Positions 29,751-39,729 of a stretch of 64,000 nt of DNA are shown here, piece by piece. The translations under genes and the position numbers were made by a program. The notes under the pieces were generated by a model. That model saw only the letters and a program-made list of their open reading frames with translations. It searched no databases and had not been told where the DNA came from. Position 1 is the stretch's first letter, and every line of letters starts with the position of its first letter. Source of the stretch: Bacteroidota bacterium. GTDB lineage: Bacteria; Bacteroidota; Bacteroidia; UKL13-3. The stretch is from positions 1 to 64,000 of the forward strand of contig CANGGG010000006.1 of NCBI GenBank assembly GCA_947453415.1, given 5' to 3'.

Positions 29751-30137
29751 TTAACGTTTAACAAATTGGAAACGCTTACGAGCTTTTTTCTGACCAGGTT
29801 TTTTACGTTCAACCATTCTTGGATCACGTGTTGTTAAACCAACTGCTTTTAAGGCAGGTTTCAGTTCTGCATCGAATTTTACAAGCGCTCTTGTAATTCC
29901 TAAACTAACTGCTTCGGATTGGCCTGATGTTCCACCACCATTCACAAGTACTCTTACATCATACTGACCAACAGTGTTGGTAACCTCAAAAGGTTTTAAA
30001 GCAGCATTTTGCATTACAAGTGATGGAAAGTATACTTTCACATCTTTACCGTTTACCGTTACATTGCCCGTTCCTACTGATAGGTACACTCGAGCAACAG
30101 CAGTTTTTCTTCTTCCTAGTGCGTTATTCACTTCCAT
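29751..30137 (-). CDS. rpsI: 30S ribosomal protein S9
   Basis: GRRKTAVARVYL; GLTTRDPRMVERKKPGQKKARKRFQFVKR. Confidence 0.98.
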   Translation of the reverse strand: MEVNNALGRRKTAVARVYLSVGTGNVTVNGKDVKVYFPSLVMQNAALKPFEVTNTVGQYDVRVLVNGGGTSGQSEAVSLGITRALVKFDAELKPALKAVGLTTRDPRMVERKKPGQKKARKRFQFVKR

Positions 30138-30139
30138 TT

Positions 30140-30583
30140 TTAAAATTTAAGTTCTTTTGGTTGTTGAGGAGCATGAGGATGTTCTGCACCTTCATAAACA
30201 TAAAGGTTGCGGAATATTTCAGCGCCCAATTTGTTTTTAGGTAACATACCTTTTATTGCATGTTCTACAACGTAAGTTGGTCTACGAACCAATAACTGCT
30301 TTGCAGTTTCAGTTCTCAATCCACCTGGATGACCAGAGTAGAATTTGTATTCTTTATCGTTTAATTTATTTCCAGTAAAGCGTACTTTACTAGCGTTGAC
30401 AACTATAATATTATCTCCACAATCAACATTTGGTGTAAAGTTTACTTTGTTCTTTCCACGCAACATGTTTGCTAATCTTGTAGAGAAACGTCCTACAGTT
30501 TGTCCCTCAGCGTCAAATACATACCAGTCTTTATTGACAGTAGCTTTGTTTGCCGATATTGTTTTGTAACTCAATGAATCCAC
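30140..30583 (-). CDS. rplM: 50S ribosomal protein L13
   Basis: WYVFDAEGQTVGRFSTRLANMLRGKNKVNFTPNVDCGDNIIVVNASKV; YSGHPGGLR. Confidence 0.98.
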   Translation of the reverse strand: MDSLSYKTISANKATVNKDWYVFDAEGQTVGRFSTRLANMLRGKNKVNFTPNVDCGDNIIVVNASKVRFTGNKLNDKEYKFYSGHPGGLRTETAKQLLVRRPTYVVEHAIKGMLPKNKLGAEIFRNLYVYEGAEHPHAPQQPKELKF

Positions 30584-30609
30584 AGCTTTATTCTTTTTTT
30601 TAAGGGTGG

Positions 30610-30641
30610 CAAAAGTATATCATTATGTTTACAATAACAAA
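30610..30641 (-). promoter_or_regulatory. Bacteroidota housekeeping promoter upstream of rplM
   Basis: Minus strand TTTG (30641-30638)-N20-TACTTTTG (30617-30610). Confidence 0.65.
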
Positions 30642-30852
30642 CACTTGTAGAAAAAATTGTAAAAAAAGTTTAAAATAATTCAATTTAACTTAATTTTCTA
30701 ATTTCTAGAATATTATACTTCACCTATTTTTTTAAATGAGCGCAATGATAATCAAACTTTTTATAAATTGACTTGAAAATTGCTATTTAGAAATATTATT
30801 TGCTTTGGAAAAAGCACTTTTTGGGATGAAATTTTAAAACTCATAATATAAC

Positions 30853-30903
30853 AACCGTCTGACGCCTACCTAAACTTATACCTTTGCTCAATCGTTTGAC
30901 GGT
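30853..30903. repeat. GTCTGACG palindromic intergenic element, diverged copy A
   Basis: AACCGTCTGACGCC...CAATCGTTTGACGGT; same architecture as the copies at 31933-32044. Confidence 0.8.
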
Positions 30904-30908
30904 GTGTG

Positions 30909-31700
30909 TTAAAAATTCTTTTTTATTACCTCAAAAAAACTTGGATATAAAACAGCTGATGAAGCTATTAGCGTTTTACTGAAAATATAATCATCATTCC
31001 CATCAAAGGTACTGAGCTTACCACCAGCTTGTTGAACTATAAAAGTTCCACCTGCCACATCCCACGGGTGAAGTCCATATTCAAAAAAACCATCAAATCG
31101 GCCACAAGCAGTATAAGCCAAATCAACAGCGGCACTTCCCATTCTGCGCATTCCTTGTGTATTTACCATTAAATATTTTAGTGTGGCCAAATATTTTTCC
31201 ATTACCTCAAAATCGTAATAGGGAAAACCTGTAGCCAAAAGCGATTTACTTAAATCAGGATTTTGTTTTACTTGAATAATTTGATTATTTAAATACGCCT
31301 TACTGCCTTTCCATGCATAAAACATTTCATCTCTATTGCATTCATAAACTACGCCTAATATCAATTCTTTGTTTTGCATAAGCCCAATGCTTACACTAAA
31401 AACTGGAAGGCTATGAATAAAATTGGTAGTGCCATCCAACGGATCAATGATCCACATGAATTCTTTTTCTTCGGTGGCAATGGTATCTTCTTCTGTAATG
31501 TAACCTGCCTGCGGCAATAATTTTTGCAAACCTGCTACTAACATTTCTTCCGCAGTTTTGTCTACATAACTTACCAATTGGTTAAAGGTTTTGGTTTCCA
31601 CCTTATCGTAACTAAAACCTTTGCTTTCTTTCATGATGAACTGACCAGCTATTTTAGCCAAAGTGCAAGTATCGATACATAGTTTTTCAAAATTTATCAT
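30909..31700 (-). CDS. Inositol monophosphatase family protein
   Basis: EEDTIATEEKEFMWIIDPLDGTTNFIHSLPVFSVSIGL; GLHPWDVAGGTFIVQQAGG. Confidence 0.93.
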   Translation of the reverse strand: MINFEKLCIDTCTLAKIAGQFIMKESKGFSYDKVETKTFNQLVSYVDKTAEEMLVAGLQKLLPQAGYITEEDTIATEEKEFMWIIDPLDGTTNFIHSLPVFSVSIGLMQNKELILGVVYECNRDEMFYAWKGSKAYLNNQIIQVKQNPDLSKSLLATGFPYYDFEVMEKYLATLKYLMVNTQGMRRMGSAAVDLAYTACGRFDGFFEYGLHPWDVAGGTFIVQQAGGKLSTFDGNDDYIFSKTLIASSAVLYPSFFEVIKKNF

Positions 31701-31738
31701 GTGGTAAAAATAGTATTTATTGTTAAATTAAACATAAT

Positions 31739-31797
31739 AAAAACCCTGAAATATTTGCACAAAGCCAGAGGCTTTGTGCAAATATTTCAGGGTTTTT
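31739..31797. repeat. Perfect 28-bp-arm inverted repeat with 3-nt loop
   Basis: AAAAACCCTGAAATATTTGCACAAAGCC-AGA-GGCTTTGTGCAAATATTTCAGGGTTTTT. Confidence 0.95.
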
Positions 31798-31909
31798 GGG
31801 TGGGAAATTGCATTCGTTTTTTTTAACGGGTTAATCCCGATAGAGTCGGGACCGTTGTTAAAAAATGTTTCGTTCCCACGGAACTTTCTGTCTATAAATT
31901 AAAAAAAAA

Positions 31910-32044
31910 ATTGTCTGACGGTAGTTAACTTTAACCGTCTGACGCCTTTCCTAGGCTAGGCCTGCGCGCAATCGTCTGACGGTAGTTAAATTCAACCGTC
32001 TGACGCCTTTCCTAGGCTATGCCTGAGCGCAATCGTCTGACGGT
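31910..32044. repeat. Tandem GTCTGACG palindromic elements (half copy + two full copies, 61-bp period)
   Basis: Full copies 31933-31983 and 31994-32044: AACCGTCTGACGCCTTTCCTAGGCTA..GCCTG.GCGCAATCGTCTGACGGT. Confidence 0.9.
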
Positions 32045-32045
32045 T

Positions 32046-32666
32046 TTAATTTATGCGATATGCAATGCCAAGCAAATAAGAATTGTTTAATCCTCCTTCA
32101 TTACTTACATTTAAAATGCCGCTTTGGTATTGTCCATAAACTGCCAATTTTTTGTAACCATATGTAATATTTAAAATACCACCCATATCCCAATTATTAT
32201 AACCTTTGGCTTGTTCATGATTCAGGTATTCATGTTGCGGATTTACCCAAGCCGAAAACAAATAAGCACCATAAGCACCCGCACCTGCCAATAAATAACT
32301 AGGACCACTAAAGGTATGTTTATAATTAAAAATTAAGGGTAATTGCACATAGTGTAAATAAATATTTTCAGTGTAAGAAAGTACTTTTTCACCCACAAAA
32401 TTAGTATAAATTACCTCTCTGGCCGAACCTTTGCGCACATAACTTAAACCTACTAGTGTGTAAAATTTTTCACTCCATTTTGTTTGCAGGTGAGCACCCA
32501 TTTCTAAACCTACTAGTTGTTGATTAAACAAAGGATGATTAAATAAATTGTTTTGACTAACACCCAACTTTATAAAAAGCTGGGTGTTTTGGTAAATGCT
32601 ATTAAGCTTTTGTGCACGAACTTGCAGCATGCTTATTCCAAATAAAAATAGATAAAGTTTTTTCAT
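32046..32666 (-). CDS. Outer-membrane beta-barrel protein (PorT-like)
   Basis: Signal peptide (LFLFGISMLQVRAQ), repeated aromatic beta strands, C-terminal YLLGIAYRIN. Confidence 0.65.
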   Translation of the reverse strand: MKKLYLFLFGISMLQVRAQKLNSIYQNTQLFIKLGVSQNNLFNHPLFNQQLVGLEMGAHLQTKWSEKFYTLVGLSYVRKGSAREVIYTNFVGEKVLSYTENIYLHYVQLPLIFNYKHTFSGPSYLLAGAGAYGAYLFSAWVNPQHEYLNHEQAKGYNNWDMGGILNITYGYKKLAVYGQYQSGILNVSNEGGLNNSYLLGIAYRIN

Positions 32667-32667
32667 G

Positions 32668-35600
32668 TTATTTTGCTATGATTAGTTTTTTTGTTTCGGA
32701 GAAACCATCTAAAGTTGATAAAGTAACCAAATATAAACCAGATGTTAAGTTTTGAGTATCAATATACTCAATATGGTTTCCGAATTCTACAAAATTGTTA
32801 TAAACTATCGTTGAAATTTTATTTCCGGATAAATCATATAAGTTGATTTCAATATTTGTTGGATTGACAATATTAAAAATTAACTGAGTTCCGTTTACTG
32901 TAGGATTGGGGTAAATTGACATTTCGAAATTTTGATTATGAATTGCAGTAAACTGAGAAGGTGTTTGATCTAATAAATTTGTTTTATCTAACCCAGATTT
33001 TTCTTTATATTTTTTTGAATTACACAAACCTAAAATTTCCTCGTCGGTACCTCTTAAACTATTTATATCGGCATTCTTACATTCATCATTAAGCCAAATT
33101 CCTGATTCTAATTTTAAAGTGACTTTTGGATTTATTTCATTTTCTGTATTTACAATTATTTCTTTTCCAGCTATTATTTCAGAATTATCACCTATTAAAA
33201 CACCATCTTCAATAATTATATTTTCACCTGATCTAATTAAAGAATTTTTAGGAATTACTGAACCACGAGGAATAGTAATATTTCCAATTGTAAATATATT
33301 GTTAGTGCCCGATAAGTAAGTTTGATTTCCTCCAGGAATAAATGGATTAGAATAAGCTGTTTTAATAACATTGACAGTAAATGCCCTCCAATCTTTAACA
33401 GAAACAGTTAAGCTAGGATTTGAACCATCAAATTCCTCTCTTTTGATACTTACCTCATCTCGGTAATTATAAATTTCCCATGGTGTTTGAGCAATTTTTA
33501 TTATTCCTTTCTCAGTCCAAGTATTATTAATTCTTTCGTTATAAGCTTTTGTTACATCATAAGTAAGAACCATGTTTAAAGGTATTTTTTCATTTTCTAT
33601 TCTATAGTTTGAAAAACTTGCACTAGAACCAGCATGTTTTCTTTGTAAACGAACCATTAATTTTAGATATACTTTCATACCTTTATTCCAATTAAATACT
33701 GTAAAATTGGGCATTGTTAAACAATTATAAGGTACATAAGCCGTTCTAAATCTAATTACGCTGTTTGGTGTATTTGGGTATGCATCTGAAACATAATCAA
33801 GTTCTAGTCCAGATTCTTCTATTGAATTTATTCTATTTTCTAAAGTTATTGCAGAACCATTTTTCCAGTAATCTTTGTGAAAAGGAATTGTTGGAAATTT
33901 ACTCCATTCTGAATATTTATCCATAAATAAATTATAACCATCTGGATTGCTTTCAAACTCTAAAACTATTGCTGCATCAATACTAACCACTTCTACATCA
34001 GCTGCTGGGTTAACAACATATTTTGGGATTTCAGTTATTTTACACTGTTGAATTGCAAACCAATTTATTGGTTTTTTTGTTAAATCATTTTCAGTTACAC
34101 TTGCATAAATATTTCTATCGTTTATGTCGCGATACCTAATTTGTTTTTCATAATCAATACTTTCAAATTTAGGCGGACCCAATAAATTAAATACACCTAA
34201 GGTCTGATTATAGATTGCATTATCTGTGCTCTCTAAATAAGTACCATTTTCCAGTCTTCCATTGCTATTATTTGTATTGTTTATTGTTACAAAATTTTGA
34301 TTCCGTGCACCTGGTAAATTTAAAATGGTTGTTATAGGAGAAGATGTATAGGTTAAACTACCTGTAAAACTATATTTAGTTTGCGAAATACTGGGTGCGG
34401 AAATTGTTTGTTCACTTTTTTTAGCACCATTCACCAGATAATCCATTACGCCAATGGCGGCACCAACATAAGGAACGAAAGAAGCAACATTTTTTAAGTC
34501 TTTTAAAAAGTTTAATTTAGGGTCATTTGTTTTCTCAACTTTTAACCATTCATTCCAAATACCACTGGATTTTAAATCTGATAAATTATTAAGTGGTTTT
34601 CCTGTTTTAGGATCATTTATCCCTCCAGTATAATATTTAAAAAAATCTTTTTCTAGTTTTTTACTCCATAAATCATAGCCTTTATCTAAAATATCATTCG
34701 CACTTTTTTCATAGCCAGACCATTCATTATAATACTGTTGACCAGCACCTGCTATTCCTTTTACATCATCCATAAACGATGTTTTGGGAACAGAAGAGTT
34801 TCCTCCTCCTGCAGAAGTATTATCCGCTATATTGTGAATGGTAGTACTTTCTCCTTTTAAATCAATTTTTGAAAGTGCTGTTGTGTAAAGTTGAAAATAA
34901 ATTTTTGCATTTTTATTCATATTTTTCAATAAGCAGGTACAAGGATCATAAGCCACATCAAATTCCCCATAAATCCACTGCAAAATATCTTTATTGGCCT
35001 GGTAATTATTTGTGGCTGTCAAATATGCCTTGTTGTTCCATTCATCTAAATGATTAGTAATAGGGTAAGCAAATGAAAATAAAGCTGTACGTATAGATTT
35101 TTTAAAATCTGGATTATCATCTTTAGGACGACCCAAACCATCTGTTGGAAATGTTGCTGTAATAAATGCACCATTAAAATCTTCCTTGTTAGGTATTAAG
35201 TAATACACCCTTATTTTGCTGGTATATCTGTTATAAATTACAAAATTAGGATATATTTTAACTTCGTTTCCTAATGCCATTTGACAAATCGCAACCATTC
35301 TTCCTCCAAAATCCATGGTTAAAATTTCCCATCCATCTTCTGGGTATATATCCAATTTTTGAGGAATAAATGGATCTAAATGATAAATAGATAAATTAGG
35401 ATTATTTGAATTTGAGTTTGTACGTTTGTAAAAAGGTAATTCTACTGGATCTGCACCATAATAGTTAATTCCTAATATAGTTACTGGATTATTAAATGAA
35501 CTAAATGTTCTGTTTGCTGTGGTATTATTTGTCCAGTCAAACTTATTTATCCTATTTGAAGTATTATTCCGCCAATCTGAACTGATATTGCTAAAAAAAG

Positions 35601-35700
35601 ATAAATCATGTATTACCCCATTAAGGTCTTTATCTGCTTGTGTTTGCCCATAACTTTTGAAGCAAACTATTGTAAGTATTATTAAAATATAATTTTTCAT
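32668..35700 (-). CDS. Large secreted protein with T9SS type A C-terminal sorting domain
   Basis: Signal peptide from ATG 35700 (MKNYILIILTIVCFKSYGQ); C-terminal MSIYPNPTVNGTQLIFNIVNPTNIEINLYDLSGNKI...GLYLVTL. Confidence 0.8.
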   Translation of the reverse strand: MKNYILIILTIVCFKSYGQTQADKDLNGVIHDLSFFSNISSDWRNNTSNRINKFDWTNNTTANRTFSSFNNPVTILGINYYGADPVELPFYKRTNSNSNNPNLSIYHLDPFIPQKLDIYPEDGWEILTMDFGGRMVAICQMALGNEVKIYPNFVIYNRYTSKIRVYYLIPNKEDFNGAFITATFPTDGLGRPKDDNPDFKKSIRTALFSFAYPITNHLDEWNNKAYLTATNNYQANKDILQWIYGEFDVAYDPCTCLLKNMNKNAKIYFQLYTTALSKIDLKGESTTIHNIADNTSAGGGNSSVPKTSFMDDVKGIAGAGQQYYNEWSGYEKSANDILDKGYDLWSKKLEKDFFKYYTGGINDPKTGKPLNNLSDLKSSGIWNEWLKVEKTNDPKLNFLKDLKNVASFVPYVGAAIGVMDYLVNGAKKSEQTISAPSISQTKYSFTGSLTYTSSPITTILNLPGARNQNFVTINNTNNSNGRLENGTYLESTDNAIYNQTLGVFNLLGPPKFESIDYEKQIRYRDINDRNIYASVTENDLTKKPINWFAIQQCKITEIPKYVVNPAADVEVVSIDAAIVLEFESNPDGYNLFMDKYSEWSKFPTIPFHKDYWKNGSAITLENRINSIEESGLELDYVSDAYPNTPNSVIRFRTAYVPYNCLTMPNFTVFNWNKGMKVYLKLMVRLQRKHAGSSASFSNYRIENEKIPLNMVLTYDVTKAYNERINNTWTEKGIIKIAQTPWEIYNYRDEVSIKREEFDGSNPSLTVSVKDWRAFTVNVIKTAYSNPFIPGGNQTYLSGTNNIFTIGNITIPRGSVIPKNSLIRSGENIIIEDGVLIGDNSEIIAGKEIIVNTENEINPKVTLKLESGIWLNDECKNADINSLRGTDEEILGLCNSKKYKEKSGLDKTNLLDQTPSQFTAIHNQNFEMSIYPNPTVNGTQLIFNIVNPTNIEINLYDLSGNKISTIVYNNFVEFGNHIEYIDTQNLTSGLYLVTLSTLDGFSETKKLIIAK

Positions 35701-35707
35701 TTGTTTG

Positions 35708-36559
35708 TTATTTAATTTTTTTTCCAATAAATTCATCATATAAAATTGGGCTTTTAGTATCGCCTTCCCCATTGGCTAAAGTATCTTTAAAATAGTAATA
35801 GGTAAGTTTTAGATTATTCTTTACCTTAACCCCTATACTTCTTTTATCATTAGGAAGTCCATACATACAATGAGGAGAATATAAACTAAAAATAGAACTA
35901 CCAAATGCACCAACAGCATTAAAAGCATATTCCTTAAATCCTCCAACATTTACTTTATATTTTTTGCTTACGTATCCATCATAAGGAATATTAGTTATAA
36001 AACTACCATCAGAGCTGTTTTGTTCAGTAGAAGGTAAAAAACCTATATCTACTTGAATCACCTTAGAAGGATTACTTTTTTTATAACCTTCATAAGTACC
36101 AAATAATGTCCAATATCTAGTTGAACTAAATAAAGAATCTATTGGATAGGTATAAAACGATTTTGTTAAAGTATCACTAGTTTTAAAGTTTCGGGTACAG
36201 CCTAGCTTGTAATGTTTGTAAACTACTAATGTAACATCAATTTTGCTTGCTTCAGGATACATGCCTCTGAAAAACTGTTTTTGGGTAATTTGTTCAGATC
36301 CTAAAAACCACCTACAACTATCAATGTTTGGAGTAAGAACCCTATATCTTAAAGTTACTGGTGCAAAAGTTACACTATCTAATTCATTGAATACAATTGG
36401 CCAATTTTTATCAAATTGTCCTTCTTCTATCACAAAATCTGCCTTTACTTCTTCTTGTCCGGCACATGGATTTTCAGGTGCTATTTCCTCTTTGGGGTTG
36501 CAAGCAAAGGGAAGTAAAGTAATTGCTGTTAGTAAACTTATAAATAATATTTTTTTCAT
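35708..36559 (-). CDS. Lipoprotein with conserved NPKEEIAPENPCAGQEEVKADFV N-terminus
   Basis: Lipobox LLPFACN from ATG 36559; paralogous N-terminus to the next gene. Confidence 0.7.
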   Translation of the reverse strand: MKKILFISLLTAITLLPFACNPKEEIAPENPCAGQEEVKADFVIEEGQFDKNWPIVFNELDSVTFAPVTLRYRVLTPNIDSCRWFLGSEQITQKQFFRGMYPEASKIDVTLVVYKHYKLGCTRNFKTSDTLTKSFYTYPIDSLFSSTRYWTLFGTYEGYKKSNPSKVIQVDIGFLPSTEQNSSDGSFITNIPYDGYVSKKYKVNVGGFKEYAFNAVGAFGSSIFSLYSPHCMYGLPNDKRSIGVKVKNNLKLTYYYFKDTLANGEGDTKSPILYDEFIGKKIK

Positions 36560-36578
36560 AATTTTATTGAATTTTGGT

Positions 36579-37433
36579 TTAATATATTTTAGTACCAATG
36601 TATGTGTCTTTAAATTTTAGTTCACTGCTGCCTAGCGGAATAGTATCGGCATAACTGTATTCAATGGTGATTTTTTTAATATCTTTTCTGTCTAGCCAAC
36701 CATAAACTTTTATAGCGGGAATTTCTGGTACATTTAGGTTCGGAAGCTTTAATACAGCTATATTTTTCATGACAAATGCTTTAGGAGATACTCCACCGTA
36801 TTCGCACCAATCATAAAAAGAGTAATTGTTATTACCACTTTTATTCCAAATAGAGTTAACATAAGGAATTCCAGAAACCAAACCTACATAAGCTGGATTA
36901 TCAACTCCATTTTTCCAAAATGTATCATATAATGTAACATTAAATTCAAGATTTGGCTTTGATAAATTATGCCCACGGTAGGTACCATAAATTGGATACT
37001 GTGGGTATATAGGCGCACTTGGAGGTAAGGTAAATTTTACTGGCCGTACATAAAATTTTCTTTCAGATGAATCTATACCGTCATCAAAAGGAAAGCAATT
37101 TTTGTTTGGAATTCGCTTTACAATTAATTTTACATCGAGCCAGCCTAACGGAAAAGTACTCTTAATTACAGATTGTGTAGACAGAGTTTCTGCACCCAAT
37201 ATCCAAGTATAGCTATCGGCTTTTTGCAAAGCCCTAAACCTAACTTTGTTTCCATAATCAGCAATGGTATCACCTTCAAACCACCTATCTCCAATTAATT
37301 CTTCTAACACAAAATCAGCTTTTACTTCTTCTTGTCCGGCACATGGATTTTCAGGTGCAATTTCCTCTTTGGGGTTGCAGGCAAAGGGTATAATAAGTAA
37401 GGCTGTTATTAGTTTTAAGAATGTATTTTTCAT
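36579..37433 (-). CDS. Lipoprotein with conserved NPKEEIAPENPCAGQEEVKADFV N-terminus
   Basis: Lipobox LIIPFACN from ATG 37433. Confidence 0.7.
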   Translation of the reverse strand: MKNTFLKLITALLIIPFACNPKEEIAPENPCAGQEEVKADFVLEELIGDRWFEGDTIADYGNKVRFRALQKADSYTWILGAETLSTQSVIKSTFPLGWLDVKLIVKRIPNKNCFPFDDGIDSSERKFYVRPVKFTLPPSAPIYPQYPIYGTYRGHNLSKPNLEFNVTLYDTFWKNGVDNPAYVGLVSGIPYVNSIWNKSGNNNYSFYDWCEYGGVSPKAFVMKNIAVLKLPNLNVPEIPAIKVYGWLDRKDIKKITIEYSYADTIPLGSSELKFKDTYIGTKIY

Positions 37434-37443
37434 AACCAAAAAA

Positions 37444-38196
37444 TTATTCTGCTAATTTAGCTTTTAAAGCATCAATTTCTTTTTGTTGTTGTAAAATATA
37501 CAAAGTTAGTTCTTCTACTTTTTCTAATAATTTTACTTGCATTTCGCCAATGTCTATTTGTTTGTTATTAGCTTCTACTTCGGCTAAACTTGGCACATTG
37601 GGTAAGTGGTGGTATTTTTTTATAAATTTTGCCACTTGGCTTAATGGCATAAGTTTATAGTTTTTATCAAACACATAATCAGCATAAGGGTTTTGAAGCG
37701 TTACTATTACTTTACGGGCAGATAAATAACCACTGGCATTTACTTTAAATAAATCTTGTGTAGCATCTTTAAATAGAATTTGGCTTTCGGTAATTGTAAA
37801 AAAGTTGCGGTTATTGCTGTTAATAAAAAATCCTAATAATGGACTTGATGTGCCATTAGTATTTAAAGTTAAAGCGCCTGAATTTTGAACTTTAAAGGCA
37901 TCGTTACCACTAGTTCTTTTAACATAAAATTCGCCTCCATTTATAAATAAATTACTATTGATTAAGTCAACTCTATTGTGGTCAACTGCAAATGGTATTG
38001 TGGTAACAGATCCATTTAAAGATTGAACTTTAAAAAGAGATGGAAATGTTGTTCCGGGCAATCCCGTAACTACAGTACCCGAAATAGTAACATAATTATT
38101 GGTACTTAAAATACCACTTGTTGGGCCTACCCATTGTGCCTTAGCTGAAACTATTGAGATAGTAAAAGCGATAATTAAAAGTTTAATTTTTTTCAT
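37444..38196 (-). CDS. Secreted protein with S74-like/tail-fibre-type C-terminal module
   Basis: Signal peptide from ATG 38196; C-terminal YADYVFDKNYKLMPLSQVAKFIKKYHHLPNVPSLAEVEANNKQIDIGEMQVKLLEKVEELTLYILQQQKEIDALKAKL. Confidence 0.75.
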   Translation of the reverse strand: MKKIKLLIIAFTISIVSAKAQWVGPTSGILSTNNYVTISGTVVTGLPGTTFPSLFKVQSLNGSVTTIPFAVDHNRVDLINSNLFINGGEFYVKRTSGNDAFKVQNSGALTLNTNGTSSPLLGFFINSNNRNFFTITESQILFKDATQDLFKVNASGYLSARKVIVTLQNPYADYVFDKNYKLMPLSQVAKFIKKYHHLPNVPSLAEVEANNKQIDIGEMQVKLLEKVEELTLYILQQQKEIDALKAKLAE

Positions 38197-38752
38197 TTTG
38201 TTTAATTTTATTTTTTCCTTGTTAAGGAATTTGAAGTATTTACTAATAAAATATTTGTCAAATAGCTGCCTAAGCGCAAACAGCCGAGTAGTATCGAAAT
38301 TGCTTATCTTATTTTTTGTGTTAAGTTTGCATAAATAATTGTTTTGTTTAAAGTGTGAAACATTTATTATCTCAATACATTGGGACAAAATGTGGGTGTT
38401 AGTAGCACCCGCATTTTTTGTTTAACAAACATTAATAATTTGACTTGTATTTTATAATTATATTTTAATGTTTCAGTTAAATAAATAATAATCAGTGTTT
38501 TAAAAATAGTTGTTTTTTGAATCATTTTAATAATTCAGTATTTATAAGCATTTAGGCACTACATTTATGCTAATTAAATAAATTATTTTGCATTATATAG
38601 AAGTGAAAATGCAACAAACTTTTAGTGTGTTTAAACATTTAGTTTAAGCTAATCAAATTTATAAAGCTTCTTTAGTGACTATTTTTTCGAACATGTAAAC
38701 TTATTTACTAAAAGTGTGTTTAATCAAAATAAAGTAAATCAATTGCAAAGCA

Positions 38753-39031
38753 ATGAAAACTGAACTCAATGAAATAATGATAGACCGAGTAATAGAAATG
38801 GCTTGGGAAGACAGAACTCCTTTTGATGCCATTGAGTTTCAATTTGGGTTAAAAGAGGCAGACGTAAAAGTTTTGATGAAAAACAATTTGAAATTCAGTA
38901 GCTATAAATTATGGCGAAAAAGAGTTGAAAATTGTAAAACAAAACATGCTGCCAAACGCAACAGTGATATTGATAGATTCAAATGCAATTTACAAAGAAG
39001 TATTTCAAATAATAAAATTTCGAAACGATAA
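38753..39031 (+). CDS. TIGR03643/DUF2805 family protein
   Basis: VIEMAWEDRTPFDAIEFQFGLKEADVKVLMKNNLKFSSYKLWRKRV. Confidence 0.8.
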   Translation: MKTELNEIMIDRVIEMAWEDRTPFDAIEFQFGLKEADVKVLMKNNLKFSSYKLWRKRVENCKTKHAAKRNSDIDRFKCNLQRSISNNKISKR

Positions 39032-39729
39032 TGAACCAAAACAAAACATTTATTTTAGCAGGTGCATCAAGCGCCATTGCAAAGCAAACAGCTATATTTT
39101 TAAAAGAAAAAGGCTATCAAATTATAGGCGTTAGTACCAAACCAAAAGATTTTGATTATGATGAATTTTACGAAGTTCCAAGTTATGATTTTGGAAATTT
39201 CCCAAGCATAGAAAAGCCAATTGACGGATTGGTATATTTTCCAGGAACCATTAATTTAAAACCATTTGCAAGGTTAACAGCAGCAGAATTTAACAACGAT
39301 TTAGCAATCAATTCGTTGGGTGCAGTTGCATTTGTGCAAGCCTATTTATCTAATTTAAAAAAATCAGAAAATGCTTCAATCGTATTTATAAGTACTGTAG
39401 CGGTAAGTACTGGCATGCCTTTTCATAGTTCTATTGCCATGGCAAAAGGAGCAATTGAAGGATTAACAAAAGCATTATCGGCCGAATTAGCACCCAATAT
39501 TCGGGTAAATTGCGTAGCACCCTCATTGGTGAATTCACCATTAGGAAGTAAATTCATTAGTTCGCCAGAAAAATTAGAGGCCATGCAAAAAAGAAATCCT
39601 TTGCGAAAAATTGGAGAACCAACCGACATTGCGAATGCAATTGTATTTTTATTATTAGAACAATCGGCTTGGGTTACAGGACAAGTATTGGCTGTGGATG
39701 GTGGAATGAATAATATAAAAAATGGATAA
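39031..39729 (+). CDS. SDR family oxidoreductase
   Basis: Rossmann N-terminus; SSIAMAKGAIEGLTKALSAELAPNIRVNCVAPSLVNSPL; SAWVTGQVLAVDGGM. Confidence 0.88.
   Translation: MNQNKTFILAGASSAIAKQTAIFLKEKGYQIIGVSTKPKDFDYDEFYEVPSYDFGNFPSIEKPIDGLVYFPGTINLKPFARLTAAEFNNDLAINSLGAVAFVQAYLSNLKKSENASIVFISTVAVSTGMPFHSSIAMAKGAIEGLTKALSAELAPNIRVNCVAPSLVNSPLGSKFISSPEKLEAMQKRNPLRKIGEPTDIANAIVFLLLEQSAWVTGQVLAVDGGMNNIKNG

Noticed and set aside
31910-32044. CRISPR array
   Set aside because: Only two full units separated by ~10 bp and built of inverted ends; fits a palindromic intergenic element, and no cas genes are seen.
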